Shown: positions 7,047 to 15,449 of the stretch, piece after piece
Layout of the letters: the number at the start of each line of letters is the position of its first letter
Position numbering within the stretch: position 1 is the first letter of the stretch
NCBI GenBank assembly: GCA_944384985.1
Contig: CALWVM010000002.1
Location: forward strand, 1-64,000
DNA from: an uncultured Clostridia bacterium
GTDB taxonomy: Bacteria > Bacillota > Clostridia > Oscillospirales > Acutalibacteraceae
DNA: 64,000 bases
Direction: 5' to 3'
The notes under the pieces: generated by a model
Told to the model about the DNA's origin: nothing
The model's database searches: none
Seen by the model: the letters and a program-made list of their open reading frames with translations, nothing else
Made by a program: the position numbers and the translations under genes

Positions 7047-8390
7047 GTGGAATTTCAGACCGTTTTCGGCCCCGGTACAGGCGGACCGGCGCCTTATTAC
7101 CGCATTCCTTCTGTCATCACCACCAAGAACGGAGTGGTCGTGGCTTGCGCAGATGCACGTGTCTGCTCAGGGATGGACAATCCCAACCGCATCGATAAGG
7201 TCGTGCGCCGCAGTACAGACTGCGGCAAAACGTGGGGAGAATACATTGCCGCCGTAACGGAACACGGGGAAAAGCAAATGCACGCCTCCGCTGCAATCGA
7301 CCCCGTTATGGCGTATCTTCCCGAGAAAGGCCGGATCTTGCTGCTGTATTCCCATACGCCGGCAGGTGTCGGCATTCGCAACAGCCGCTTGAGCGTCGGC
7401 GAATCGCCCGATGGCGCGCGCTTTGTCAAGGGCAGGGTCCGGCGCTACCTGTGGCGCGGGGACCGCTTAGTGACGGAAGCGGGCAAGAAAACGCCCTATA
7501 CGGTCACGCCGGACGGCGACGTGCTGAAAAACGGCAAACTGCGTGGAAATATTTATACGGGTGGCGCGTTCAAAGAGGAGAGCACCTCGTATCTGATGCT
7601 GTGTTACAGTGACGACGACGGCCTGACTTGGTCGAAGCCCGTTTCCATCAACCGGCAGGTCAAGCTGCCGTATATGAGCTTTATCGGCCCCGGTCCCGGG
7701 CGCGGCGTCGTGCTGGAACATGGTGCGCATAAGGGCCGTGTGGTATTCCCCATCTATTTCGGAACGCGCACGTTCCCACTGCGGCTTTCCTGTACCGTAA
7801 TTTTCAGCGACGATGGCGGCGAGACCTGGACGCTTGGTGAAAGCCCGAACAACACACGCGAGATTGACGGTGTGCGTGCGGACTGCCGCACCATCCGTAC
7901 GAAAGACATGCTGACCGAATCCCAGCTCATTGAGCAGGAGGACGGCACGCTCAAACTGTTCATGCGCAATCATGACCCGCGGCACAGTACTGCCGTGGCA
8001 TACAGCAAAAACGGCGGGGCGAGCTTTGAAAACTTTACTTGGGACGACACTCTCCCGCAGCCGATCTGCCAGATGGCGGTGCTGAAATTACAGGGCAAAG
8101 AAAAGCCAACCGTCGTGTTCTTGAACCCTGCTGACCGCGTGAAACGTGCCGAGGGCACGGTGCGGCTTTCCGAGGATGACGGCGAAACTTTCCCGTACAG
8201 CCGGCTTTTAAAGCCCGGGGATTTTGTATACAGCTGCATGACCCAGCTTCCGGACGGCAATATCGGTGTGCTGTTTGAACCGGATACCAAATGCCGTGAG
8301 ATATTGTTCGCGTCTTTTTCTCCCGATTGGGTAAAAGAAGGAGAATGCGCTGCCAAACCCCAAGAAACGCAAAGGATTTTAAATACATAA
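7047..8390 (+). CDS. Sialidase (exo-alpha-sialidase, GH33-like BNR repeat protein)
   Basis: A 447-residue six-bladed beta-propeller enzyme. YYRIPSVI near residue 19 is the RIP motif whose Arg binds the sialic acid carboxylate. Asp-box repeats follow: STDCGKTW, SDDDGLTW, SDDGGETW, plus weaker SKNGGASF and SEDDGETF. Family members release terminal sialic acid from glycans. There is no signal peptide, membrane anchor or carbohydrate-binding module, so it is probably cytosolic and acts on imported sialyl-oligosaccharides or a related sugar. The start is GTG at 7047 with AGGGAGA 6 nt upstream. A GPH-type transporter begins 16 bp downstream and probably imports the substrate. Sialic acid catabolic (nan) genes are not in the window, so the exact glycan is uncertain. 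Confidence 0.82.
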   Translation: MEFQTVFGPGTGGPAPYYRIPSVITTKNGVVVACADARVCSGMDNPNRIDKVVRRSTDCGKTWGEYIAAVTEHGEKQMHASAAIDPVMAYLPEKGRILLLYSHTPAGVGIRNSRLSVGESPDGARFVKGRVRRYLWRGDRLVTEAGKKTPYTVTPDGDVLKNGKLRGNIYTGGAFKEESTSYLMLCYSDDDGLTWSKPVSINRQVKLPYMSFIGPGPGRGVVLEHGAHKGRVVFPIYFGTRTFPLRLSCTVIFSDDGGETWTLGESPNNTREIDGVRADCRTIRTKDMLTESQLIEQEDGTLKLFMRNHDPRHSTAVAYSKNGGASFENFTWDDTLPQPICQMAVLKLQGKEKPTVVFLNPADRVKRAEGTVRLSEDDGETFPYSRLLKPGDFVYSCMTQLPDGNIGVLFEPDTKCREILFASFSPDWVKEGECAAKPQETQRILNT

Positions 8391-8406
8391 AAGAAGAGGC
8401 GAGAAC

Positions 8407-10881
8407 GTGGCAAAGAAAACAACCACCAAACCCAAGATCAGTGCCGCCAAAAACCTGGTGCGCACGGTCAAATCGCACTGGAACGAACCCCCCGCCGGGC
8501 GGTACATGCCGTATAAGGAGATCGTCTCCTATGCGGGCGGCGGTATCGGCGTCAAATTCCTTGCCGTAATGGCGACGAATATGATCCTTTCCGCTACGAA
8601 CGTGCTCATCGGGAACACCCTCGGCGTCAAGCCGCTGCACGTGTACATCATGTACTTTATTTCGGTGATCGTGAATATCCCGCTGTCGGGTATCCGTGCG
8701 AATATCATCGACAACACCCGCAGCAAAGAGGGAAAATACAGACCCTACATCGTAAAGATGGGCATTCCGAGCGCAATCGTGACCATCCTCTTCGTCTGGT
8801 TCCCCTATGCCAAATTCGGTGCGCTGTTCGGGGAGGGGACGATCTTCGGTGAGGACAAGGCATATGTCGTAACCTGCGCGATGATCCTGTTGTTCAACTT
8901 CATCCAGAACTTTTTCTATTACTTCTTTACGGAAGCTTACGACAACCTGATTCACGTCCTTTCGCCCAACACGCAGGAGCGCGCGGACGTTTCCACCATC
9001 AAAGGTGTTTTGTATTCATTAGCGCCTTCCATTTTGAGCCTTGCTATGCCGATCTTCGCCGGGCTTTTGACCAATGATAACCTGTATGACATCCGGCTGT
9101 ATCGGTATATCTACCCACCGATCGCGATCGTTTCGGTCATTTTGAGCATTGTTGTTTACGCAAATACCAAGGAAAAGATCGTCCAGGCAAAAACACACGT
9201 TATCCAGATTCGCTTTATGGACTCTTTGCGCGAGGTGCTGCGCAATAAGTATTTCTGGGTCATCGCCATGGCAACGTGGCTCGGTTTCTTAGAGACCTCC
9301 ATGACGAATGTGCTCAGCTGGCTTTACAGTTACGGCGGCATCTGCAGCAGCTCGGCGTATACCGTGATCACACTGTTCTGCCAAACTGCGGGGCTTGTGG
9401 GGATGCTGCTCGCGCCTGTATTCATCCGCCTTTGGGGCAAACGCTTTGTGCTCATTGCCACCAATGTAATGAATATCGTATTCATTGCCCTGATGCTTCC
9501 CGTCGTGCGGATCATTGACATGACCGGCGCGGACACGAGCGCCGTTACGACCTGGGTGCCGCTCATTCTGCTCATCGTCTGCTACTGGATGAACAACCTG
9601 ATGAACGCTTTCATGCAGATTCTGACGCCCTCCGTCAACGCCGACATCCGCGATTACCAGCAGTATGTCAGCGGAGAGCGCATCGACGGCATGTTCTCGA
9701 CCATCACCGCCATCGGTGGTCTTGTTACCGTTGCGAGCAGCGGTATCGTGAACCTGCTGTATGACCGTTTCGGCATCAATGAAGCGACTGCCGCACGCGT
9801 GCTCAATGATCCTGAGGTCATGAATAAGGTGCTTCGCAACGGCAATGTTGTCAAGGATGTGATCGCGGACGCTTCCAGCTCCAGTACCGCTTATTTTGCA
9901 CTGTATGACGGCAACGTCCTGCAAACCGTTTGCGGCGTATTGATTATCGCCTCCATTGCCGGTGCGTTTATCAACGTGCTGCCGTACTTCTTCTACGATT
10001 TGACGGAGCTTAAGCAGCAGGGTATGGTCAAGGTTTTAAAGATCCGCGCCTTTTTTGAGGACTTCGGCAACAACACCTTGAGCGACGACAACCTTGTGGA
10101 AGTCGTAGAAATGGTCGATTCCGCAAAACAGCTGGTCAATGAAAAGGTCGAAAAGATCACGAAAGATGAGATCAAAGCGGCAAAGAAAGCCAAGGATAAA
10201 GCGGCGGTTTCTGCAGCCAAAAAAGTGCGGAAAGAAAAAATCGCCCACAATCTGGAGATCCAGCTTGCGCCTTTCGTGCTCAAGGAGATGACCCGCTTTG
10301 ACAGCGAGCTTGGCAAGCAGGAACTCTCGGACGCAAAAATGGTTTACGACGCCGGCCTTTCGGGGCTTCGGGCTGCAAATCTCTCTGACCTGCGCGCCGA
10401 CCTGCGTGCCGCGAAAGCGCTTCCCAACAAAACGGAAGAGGAAAAAGAGTATCGCAAGTATCGCATCCACTTCTGCCGCACCCGCGTAACGGCGCGCAAA
10501 TATCTGGACAAATATTATCCGAACGGCAAGGAGATCCTTGTGCCGGATGAAGGTCCGCTGAATGCGCTTCTTGAAACGGAAGATACTTATAATAAGCAGG
10601 AAGACGCGCTTTATAAGCAGCTGTTTGAAGCCGGCGAAAAGAAGGATAAGGCTGGCAAAAAAGCTGTGCAGGCAGAGATCAAAACGCTGAAAGCCAAGTT
10701 TAAGGTCCTAAACAAGCAGATCCGTGCCGAGCTCGATAAACGCGCGGATTATAACCGCGTTGCAAAGCCGTATCTGGATGCGGAACGCGTGCTTAAGCAG
10801 GCGGAAAACTATACGCACTTCGGCGAGATCGAAGCGCGCTATCGTGCCATTAAAGCCGGAACGGCAACCGCACAGGCATAA
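8407..10881 (+). CDS. GPH-family (MelB-like) sugar:cation symporter with long C-terminal helical tail
   Basis: An 824-residue transporter of the glycoside-pentoside-hexuronide:cation symporter branch of the MFS. The membrane part (about residues 30-540) starts SHWNEPPAGRYMPYKEIVSY and contains NTRSKEGKYRPY, the loop 2-3 signature of the family. It closely resembles the transporter at 42707-44152, which is 481 residues. The extra 270 residues are Lys/Glu/Ala rich, predicted helical and cytosolic, with stretches such as DEIKAAKKAKDKAAVSAAKK. That tail has no domain I recognise and may bind a partner or regulate transport. GTG start at 8407 behind AGAGGCGAG. It forms an operon with the sialidase. 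Confidence 0.85.
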   Translation: MAKKTTTKPKISAAKNLVRTVKSHWNEPPAGRYMPYKEIVSYAGGGIGVKFLAVMATNMILSATNVLIGNTLGVKPLHVYIMYFISVIVNIPLSGIRANIIDNTRSKEGKYRPYIVKMGIPSAIVTILFVWFPYAKFGALFGEGTIFGEDKAYVVTCAMILLFNFIQNFFYYFFTEAYDNLIHVLSPNTQERADVSTIKGVLYSLAPSILSLAMPIFAGLLTNDNLYDIRLYRYIYPPIAIVSVILSIVVYANTKEKIVQAKTHVIQIRFMDSLREVLRNKYFWVIAMATWLGFLETSMTNVLSWLYSYGGICSSSAYTVITLFCQTAGLVGMLLAPVFIRLWGKRFVLIATNVMNIVFIALMLPVVRIIDMTGADTSAVTTWVPLILLIVCYWMNNLMNAFMQILTPSVNADIRDYQQYVSGERIDGMFSTITAIGGLVTVASSGIVNLLYDRFGINEATAARVLNDPEVMNKVLRNGNVVKDVIADASSSSTAYFALYDGNVLQTVCGVLIIASIAGAFINVLPYFFYDLTELKQQGMVKVLKIRAFFEDFGNNTLSDDNLVEVVEMVDSAKQLVNEKVEKITKDEIKAAKKAKDKAAVSAAKKVRKEKIAHNLEIQLAPFVLKEMTRFDSELGKQELSDAKMVYDAGLSGLRAANLSDLRADLRAAKALPNKTEEEKEYRKYRIHFCRTRVTARKYLDKYYPNGKEILVPDEGPLNALLETEDTYNKQEDALYKQLFEAGEKKDKAGKKAVQAEIKTLKAKFKVLNKQIRAELDKRADYNRVAKPYLDAERVLKQAENYTHFGEIEARYRAIKAGTATAQA

Positions 10882-10896
10882 CCTTGTGCATGTTTG

Positions 10897-10926
10897 CAGA
10901 CCGTCCAAACTCGGGCGGTCTGTTTT
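10897..10926 (+). terminator. Terminator of the sialidase-transporter operon
   Basis: CAGACCG (10897-10903) pairs with CGGTCTG (10916-10922) and is followed by TTTTCTT. Confidence 0.75.
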
Positions 10927-10953
10927 CTTATGCTGTACGGTAAATTTCGGTAC

Positions 10954-10982
10954 TTGATTTTTTTCACGGTTTTTCGTATTAT
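10954..10982 (+). promoter_or_regulatory. Promoter of nadA-mnmA
   Basis: TTGATT (10954-10959), a 17-bp spacer and TATTAT (10977-10982), 33 bp before the nadA start. Confidence 0.6.
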
Positions 10983-11014
10983 GAAAAGGAATTGATAAAA
11001 AAGGAGCGTCCGAC

Positions 11015-11929
11015 ATGATTCGGGATTTACAGGAAGCGATTCTGAAATTGAAAAAGGAAAAAGATATCTGCATTCTCGCGCACAGCTACACGGCGCATGA
11101 GATTTTGGAGGTCGCCGACTTTTCCGGCGACAGCTATGCGCTTTCCGTTCGTGCGAAGAGCGCGCCGCAGAAGACCGTGTTAATGGTAGGCGTGCGCTTT
11201 ATGGCGGAGACGGTCAAAATCCTGTCTCCCGAAAAGACCGTACTGCTTTCTCACCCGGACGCAGGCTGCCCGATGGCGGAGCAAATGGATAAGGCGATGA
11301 TCGAAGCCGCCCGTGCCGAAACACCCGGCTGCGCCGTAGTCGCCTATATCAACACCACCGCCGCACTCAAAACCGTATGCGATGTGTGTGTGACCTCGTC
11401 GTCTGCCGTCAAAATCGTCAAACAGATGCCGCAAAAGGACATCCTGTTCATTCCCGACTGCAACCTCGGCAGCTTTGTGCAAGCCCAAGTTCCCGAAAAG
11501 AATATCCGTCTTTTGCAGGGCGGGTGCCCGATCCATACGTCCGTTTGCGAGCAGGAGGCGATCGACGCCAAAAAACGGTATCCGAACGCGCCTTTGCTTG
11601 TGCACCCGGAATGCAAACCTGAGGTCGTGCGCCATGCCGATTATGTCGGCTCCACGGCGGGCATTATGGAGTTTGCCAAAAAAAGCGACTGCCGTGAATT
11701 TATCATCGGTACGGAAATGAGTATCGCCGAGCATCTTTCTTATGCCTGCCCGGATAAGCGGTTCTATCCGCTTTCGAAAAAGCTCATTTGCCCCGACATG
11801 AAGCTCTCTACGCTCACCGACGTTTACAATGCCGTGGCGGGAGACGGCGGCGAGAAAATCGTGCTTGACGACGAGACCATCTGTCAGGCGCGCAAATGCA
11901 TCGACGCCATGATCGCGCTCGGCGGCTGA
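11015..11929 (+). CDS. nadA: Quinolinate synthase A
   Basis: Condenses iminoaspartate with dihydroxyacetone phosphate to quinolinate, for de novo NAD synthesis, using a [4Fe-4S] cluster. The 304-residue length is normal. Family segments are MVGVRFMAETVKILSP, LSHPDAGCPMAEQ, IPDCNLG, LVHPECKPEVV, VGSTAG and the C-terminal LICPDMK; the cluster cysteines are expected in the GCPMAEQ, HPECKP and ICPDMK regions. AAGGAGCG lies 8 nt before the ATG. nadB and nadC, its usual operon partners, are not here; instead mnmA follows after 11 bp. Confidence 0.95.
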   Translation: MIRDLQEAILKLKKEKDICILAHSYTAHEILEVADFSGDSYALSVRAKSAPQKTVLMVGVRFMAETVKILSPEKTVLLSHPDAGCPMAEQMDKAMIEAARAETPGCAVVAYINTTAALKTVCDVCVTSSSAVKIVKQMPQKDILFIPDCNLGSFVQAQVPEKNIRLLQGGCPIHTSVCEQEAIDAKKRYPNAPLLVHPECKPEVVRHADYVGSTAGIMEFAKKSDCREFIIGTEMSIAEHLSYACPDKRFYPLSKKLICPDMKLSTLTDVYNAVAGDGGEKIVLDDETICQARKCIDAMIALGG

Positions 11930-11940
11930 TAAGGGGAAAT

Positions 11941-12984
11941 ATGGAGGATACGCAACAAAGGAAGATTGCCGTAGCCATGAGCGGCGGCGTGGACAGCTCC
12001 GTTGCCGCTTTTTTGGCAATGCAGACAGGTTATACGGCAGCCGGCGTAACCATGCGGCTTTGCGGGGATGCAAAAGAAGAAGTCCGCCAGGCAGCAGCCG
12101 TATGTGAAACGCTGGGCTTAGCGCATATGGCGTGGGATCTGCAAAACGAATTCCGCGCGCAGGTCATGGACCGATTTGCAAACGCCTATGCCGCGGGCCT
12201 TACGCCGAATCCCTGCATCATCTGCAATCGTTATATCAAGTTTGGGCTGTTCATGGAAAAAGCACAGTCGATGGGCTTCGATCTTGTCGCGACCGGGCAT
12301 TATGCGCGCACTGCGCAGCAGGGGAGCCGGGTGGTTTTGCAGAAAGCGGTTGATCCGGCAAAAGATCAAAGCTATGTGCTGTATTCGCTCTCGCAGGAGA
12401 CCTTACGGCGCGTGCGTTTTCCGCTCGGTACGCTCACAAAGCCAGAAGCGCGCGCCATCGCACGCGAGCAGGGCTTTGCCAACGCAGACCGCGGCGACAG
12501 TCAGGATATCTGCTTTGTGCCGGATGGGGATTATGCCGCATTTATCGAGCGCTACACAGGGAAAACCTTCCCCTGCGGTGATTTTACGGATATGCAGGGG
12601 CATGTTCTTGGCACGCATAAGGGGATTATCCGTTATACCGTCGGGCAACGGCGGGGGTTAGGGCTTGCACTGCCCGCTTCTATGTATGTGGTGGAAAAGG
12701 ATGTCGCGCACAACCGCGTGCGGCTGGGATTTCAGGAAGATCTGCTTTCCGATACGGTCGTGGTAGGCGACATCAATCTGATCGCCTGCGACCGACTTGA
12801 CCGCCCTGAACGCCTGTCTGTAAAGATTCGATACAACCAGTCCGAACAGCCCGCCATGGTGGAACAGACCGATGCTACGCATCTGCGCATCCGCTTTGAC
12901 AAGCCTCAACGCGCCGTAACGGCCGGGCAGGCGGCGGTGCTGTATGACGGCGATACCGTTGTCGGCGGCGGCACGATTTTATGA
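11941..12984 (+). CDS. mnmA: tRNA 2-thiouridine synthesising protein MnmA
   Basis: Thiolates U34 of the Lys, Glu and Gln tRNAs in an ATP-dependent reaction. The 347-residue product has the PP-loop SGGVDSS at residues 14-20, the first catalytic cysteine in TPNPCIICNRYIKFG, and the second in GDSQDICFVPDGDY. A YTVGQRRGLG segment and C-terminal beta barrel complete the family architecture. ATG 11941 follows AAGGGG by a normal distance; upstream in-frame starts lie inside nadA. A cysteine desulfurase usually supplies sulfur, but none is encoded nearby. Confidence 0.95.
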   Translation: MEDTQQRKIAVAMSGGVDSSVAAFLAMQTGYTAAGVTMRLCGDAKEEVRQAAAVCETLGLAHMAWDLQNEFRAQVMDRFANAYAAGLTPNPCIICNRYIKFGLFMEKAQSMGFDLVATGHYARTAQQGSRVVLQKAVDPAKDQSYVLYSLSQETLRRVRFPLGTLTKPEARAIAREQGFANADRGDSQDICFVPDGDYAAFIERYTGKTFPCGDFTDMQGHVLGTHKGIIRYTVGQRRGLGLALPASMYVVEKDVAHNRVRLGFQEDLLSDTVVVGDINLIACDRLDRPERLSVKIRYNQSEQPAMVEQTDATHLRIRFDKPQRAVTAGQAAVLYDGDTVVGGGTIL

Positions 12985-13041
12985 ATTTGCATTCACCTTC
13001 CGCCGTTTAAACAAAAGAACAGAATACAACGCAAAAGGATA

Positions 13042-13086
13042 TCCGGTATTTTCCCGACACGCAAACGGGGAAATGCCGGTTTTTTC
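13042..13086 (+). terminator. Terminator after mnmA
   Basis: CCGGTATTTTCCCG pairs with CGGGGAAATGCCGG (one G.T and one offset) and is followed by six T. It lies in a 308-bp gap (12985-13292) that otherwise holds only the promoter at 13209-13237. Confidence 0.75.
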
Positions 13087-13208
13087 ACGAAATCAAATTA
13101 AAACTCAAAAATAATTCGTCAAAATGTCTAAAAACAATATAATACGATTATGCAATTCATATAAAACAGGGAACTTTGCAAACAGAGAGAAAAAAAGGCT
13201 TTTTCGCG

Positions 13209-13237
13209 TTGACATTCCGAAAAAGCGATTGTATACT
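13209..13237 (+). promoter_or_regulatory. Strong sigma-A promoter of the YitT/YczE-type gene
   Basis: Consensus TTGACA (13209-13214), a 17-bp spacer and TATACT (13232-13237), giving a leader of about 50 nt. Confidence 0.8.
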
Positions 13238-13292
13238 ATTACCAAATTGAGAGGCTCATATATATGCAATAAGCACAAGAAAGGCGATACCC

Positions 13293-14036
13293 ATGGCAGA
13301 GATCCTGAAGCAAATGTATCCGAAAACCATTTTGAAAAGTGAACATGGCAAACGCCGTACCGGGATGATGGTATGCAGCATCCTGCTGATGGGGTTCGGT
13401 ATCTCTGTCTTTTCTTTCTCCGGGATGGGCGTCGATCCTTTTACCGCGCTGAATATGTCTGTCAGCGCCAAGATCGGTGTCAGCTTTGGTTTCTGGCAGA
13501 TGCTTGTGAATGCGGTTTTACTGCTGATCGTGGCGCGCTTTTCGAAAAAATTGATCAACCTCGGTACGATCATCAATATGGTCGGCGTCGGGTATGTGTG
13601 TGACTTTTTCACCGCGCTGTATGCGCGTTTTCTTCCGGAACCGACGGCGCTGCCTGTGCGTCTTCTTTTGATGCTGTGCGGCGTGGTTCTTCTCAGCCTT
13701 TCGGCTTCTCTGTTCTTCACAGCATCTCTTGGCGTTGGGCCTTATGATGCGGTCGGTTTCGTCCTGCGTGACCACACGCCGATCCCATATAAATGGTGCC
13801 GCGTTCTGACCGACGTTGTCTGCACCGGGATCGCGTTCCTGCTCTCCGGGCCTGTTGGGGTCGGGACAGTTGTCACAGCGTTCTGCATGGGCCCGATCGT
13901 AGCGTTCTTTAACACCTATGTTTCGGAAAAAGTCCTGAACGCTTCCCCGAACGCGTTTCGCCCGACGGTCCACTTCTATGATTTTACACGCTTCGGCGGA
14001 TCGTTCATCTCTGTCAACGGCCGCTTCGCTTCTTAA
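13293..14036 (+). CDS. YitT/YczE-family membrane protein
   Basis: A 247-residue protein with five or six membrane segments. RTGMMVCSILLMGFGISVFSF, GVDPFTALNMSVS and SLGVGPYDAV show the repeated G(V/L)GPxDA-type motif of the YczE/YyaS/YitT group, which has two related halves. No biochemical role is established for most members; transport or regulation at the membrane is assumed. AAAGG precedes the ATG. It is monocistronic, with a strong promoter upstream and a bidirectional terminator downstream, and converges on an aldo/keto reductase. Confidence 0.8.
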   Translation: MAEILKQMYPKTILKSEHGKRRTGMMVCSILLMGFGISVFSFSGMGVDPFTALNMSVSAKIGVSFGFWQMLVNAVLLLIVARFSKKLINLGTIINMVGVGYVCDFFTALYARFLPEPTALPVRLLLMLCGVVLLSLSASLFFTASLGVGPYDAVGFVLRDHTPIPYKWCRVLTDVVCTGIAFLLSGPVGVGTVVTAFCMGPIVAFFNTYVSEKVLNASPNAFRPTVHFYDFTRFGGSFISVNGRFAS

Positions 14037-14100
14037 TGCTGCGGCAAAAAATTCGCCCTTTTTCATTTTTCTTCCCCTTTATAGATTGCGAAAGCAGAAA

Positions 14101-14130
14101 ACACCGGCGTATCTGAAGATACGCCGGTGT
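14101..14130. terminator. Bidirectional terminator
   Basis: A perfect 13-bp stem: ACACCGGCGTATC (14101-14113) and GATACGCCGGTGT (14118-14130), loop 4 nt. It is flanked by AAAA and TTTT, so it works in both directions between convergent genes. Confidence 0.9.
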
Positions 14131-14151
14131 TTTCGTTTTGCAGGGTGCTTT

Positions 14152-15189
14152 TTACATTTTTTGATCGCCTGTTGACCAGACGTGTTTTTGCGAAACGGAT
14201 TCTGCCGTATTCTGCGCCATCACGCCGACCAGGCGGTGCGGTACATAAGGCGCTTCCAGAGCGGTAATCTCCTCGGGCGTGAGCGTAAGTCCCACTGCTT
14301 TGACAGCGCCGTCAATGTGGTGCAGTTTCGTTGCGCCCACCACGGGGGCGGTGACTTTGGTCAGCAGCCATGCAAGCGCCACTTCCGTCATTGTAACGCC
14401 GCGGCGGTCTGCAATCGCGGCGACCTGCGCGATGATCTTGTTGTCCTGCTCGGCGGTCGAATCATATTTAAGATGTGCGTAGCTGTCCTCTTTCAGCCGC
14501 TTGGACGTCTCGCCCGGGTGCTTGGAAAGCCGCCCGCCCGCCAAAGAGCTGTACGGCGTCATTGCAATGTTGTCCTCTCGGCAAAGCTTTGCCATTTCGC
14601 GTTCCTCTTCACGGAAGATGAGGTTGTAATGCCCCTGTACGGAGACGAACTTGGCAAAGCCTTCCTTCTCCGCTAAGGCGTTGGCTTTTGCAAGTTGATA
14701 AGCATAGCAGTTCGAAATCCCGATATACCGCGCTTTACCGGCTTGAACTACGCGGTTCAAGCCCTCCATTACATCATAAAGCGGTACGCTGTAATCCCAC
14801 ATATGGTAGATATACAGATCCACATAGTCCATACCGAGATTGCGAAGGCTTCTGTTGAGCATCTGCTCAATGTGCTGCTGCATGGTCACGCCCGATTCGA
14901 TTTCTTCAGGCGTGCGGGGGAGAAATTTGGTGGCAATTACCACATCGCCGCGATTGGCAAAATCACGGATCGCCCTGCCGAGATACTGTTCGCTCGTACC
15001 GCTTTGATAGGCGACCGCCGTATCAAAGAAATTCACGCCGAGCTCCAAGCCCCTTTGGATGATTTCCCACGAATGCGGTTCGTCGAGCGTCCAGGTGTGC
15101 TGTCCGTGTGCCGCGTCGCCAAAGCCCATGCAGCCCATGCAAATGCGGGAAACGCGCAGATCCGAATTTCCGAGTTTTGTGTATTGCAT
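14152..15189 (-). CDS. Aldo/keto reductase
   Basis: A 345-residue NAD(P)H-dependent oxidoreductase with a TIM barrel. The catalytic tetrad is visible: Asp and Tyr in FFDTAVAYQSGTSEQYLG, Lys in VVIATKF, and His in YVDLYIYHMWD. The late LTKVTAPVVGATKLHHIDG is the cofactor-binding segment. It resembles the YhdN/IolS-like bacterial AKRs that reduce aldehydes or sugars; the substrate is unknown. AAAGGA lies upstream of the ATG on the minus strand. It is monocistronic. Confidence 0.92.
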   Translation of the reverse strand: MQYTKLGNSDLRVSRICMGCMGFGDAAHGQHTWTLDEPHSWEIIQRGLELGVNFFDTAVAYQSGTSEQYLGRAIRDFANRGDVVIATKFLPRTPEEIESGVTMQQHIEQMLNRSLRNLGMDYVDLYIYHMWDYSVPLYDVMEGLNRVVQAGKARYIGISNCYAYQLAKANALAEKEGFAKFVSVQGHYNLIFREEEREMAKLCREDNIAMTPYSSLAGGRLSKHPGETSKRLKEDSYAHLKYDSTAEQDNKIIAQVAAIADRRGVTMTEVALAWLLTKVTAPVVGATKLHHIDGAVKAVGLTLTPEEITALEAPYVPHRLVGVMAQNTAESVSQKHVWSTGDQKM

Positions 15190-15366
15190 CCGGTTTCATC
15201 CTTTCCTGTGTCGTGTGTTGTTTTTATCTTAACATAAGTATAACGGCTTTTCAACCGAATAAATCCTGTGCCGGGTTTATCCTTTCGTTTTCCGCCGTAT
15301 CGCTATATCTGATTCTACCTGTAAACCTAAAGCAAAAACTTGTCGAACCCTGGCTTCCTGTGAATC

Positions 15367-15396
15367 TTGACAAACCGCACATGAATTTGCTATCAT
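15367..15396 (+). promoter_or_regulatory. Promoter of the PASTA pseudokinase gene
   Basis: TTGACA (15367-15372), an 18-bp spacer and TATCAT (15391-15396). Confidence 0.6.
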
Positions 15397-15449
15397 AGAA
15401 TGAGATTTTATGGGATAGAGATATCAATCGTTAACGGGAGGCTACGGGA

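Noticed and set aside
13124-13342. 72-residue plus-strand frame in the mnmA-YitT gap
   Set aside because: It starts ahead of the strong promoter at 13209, has no ribosome site, and overlaps the start of the YitT/YczE-type gene.
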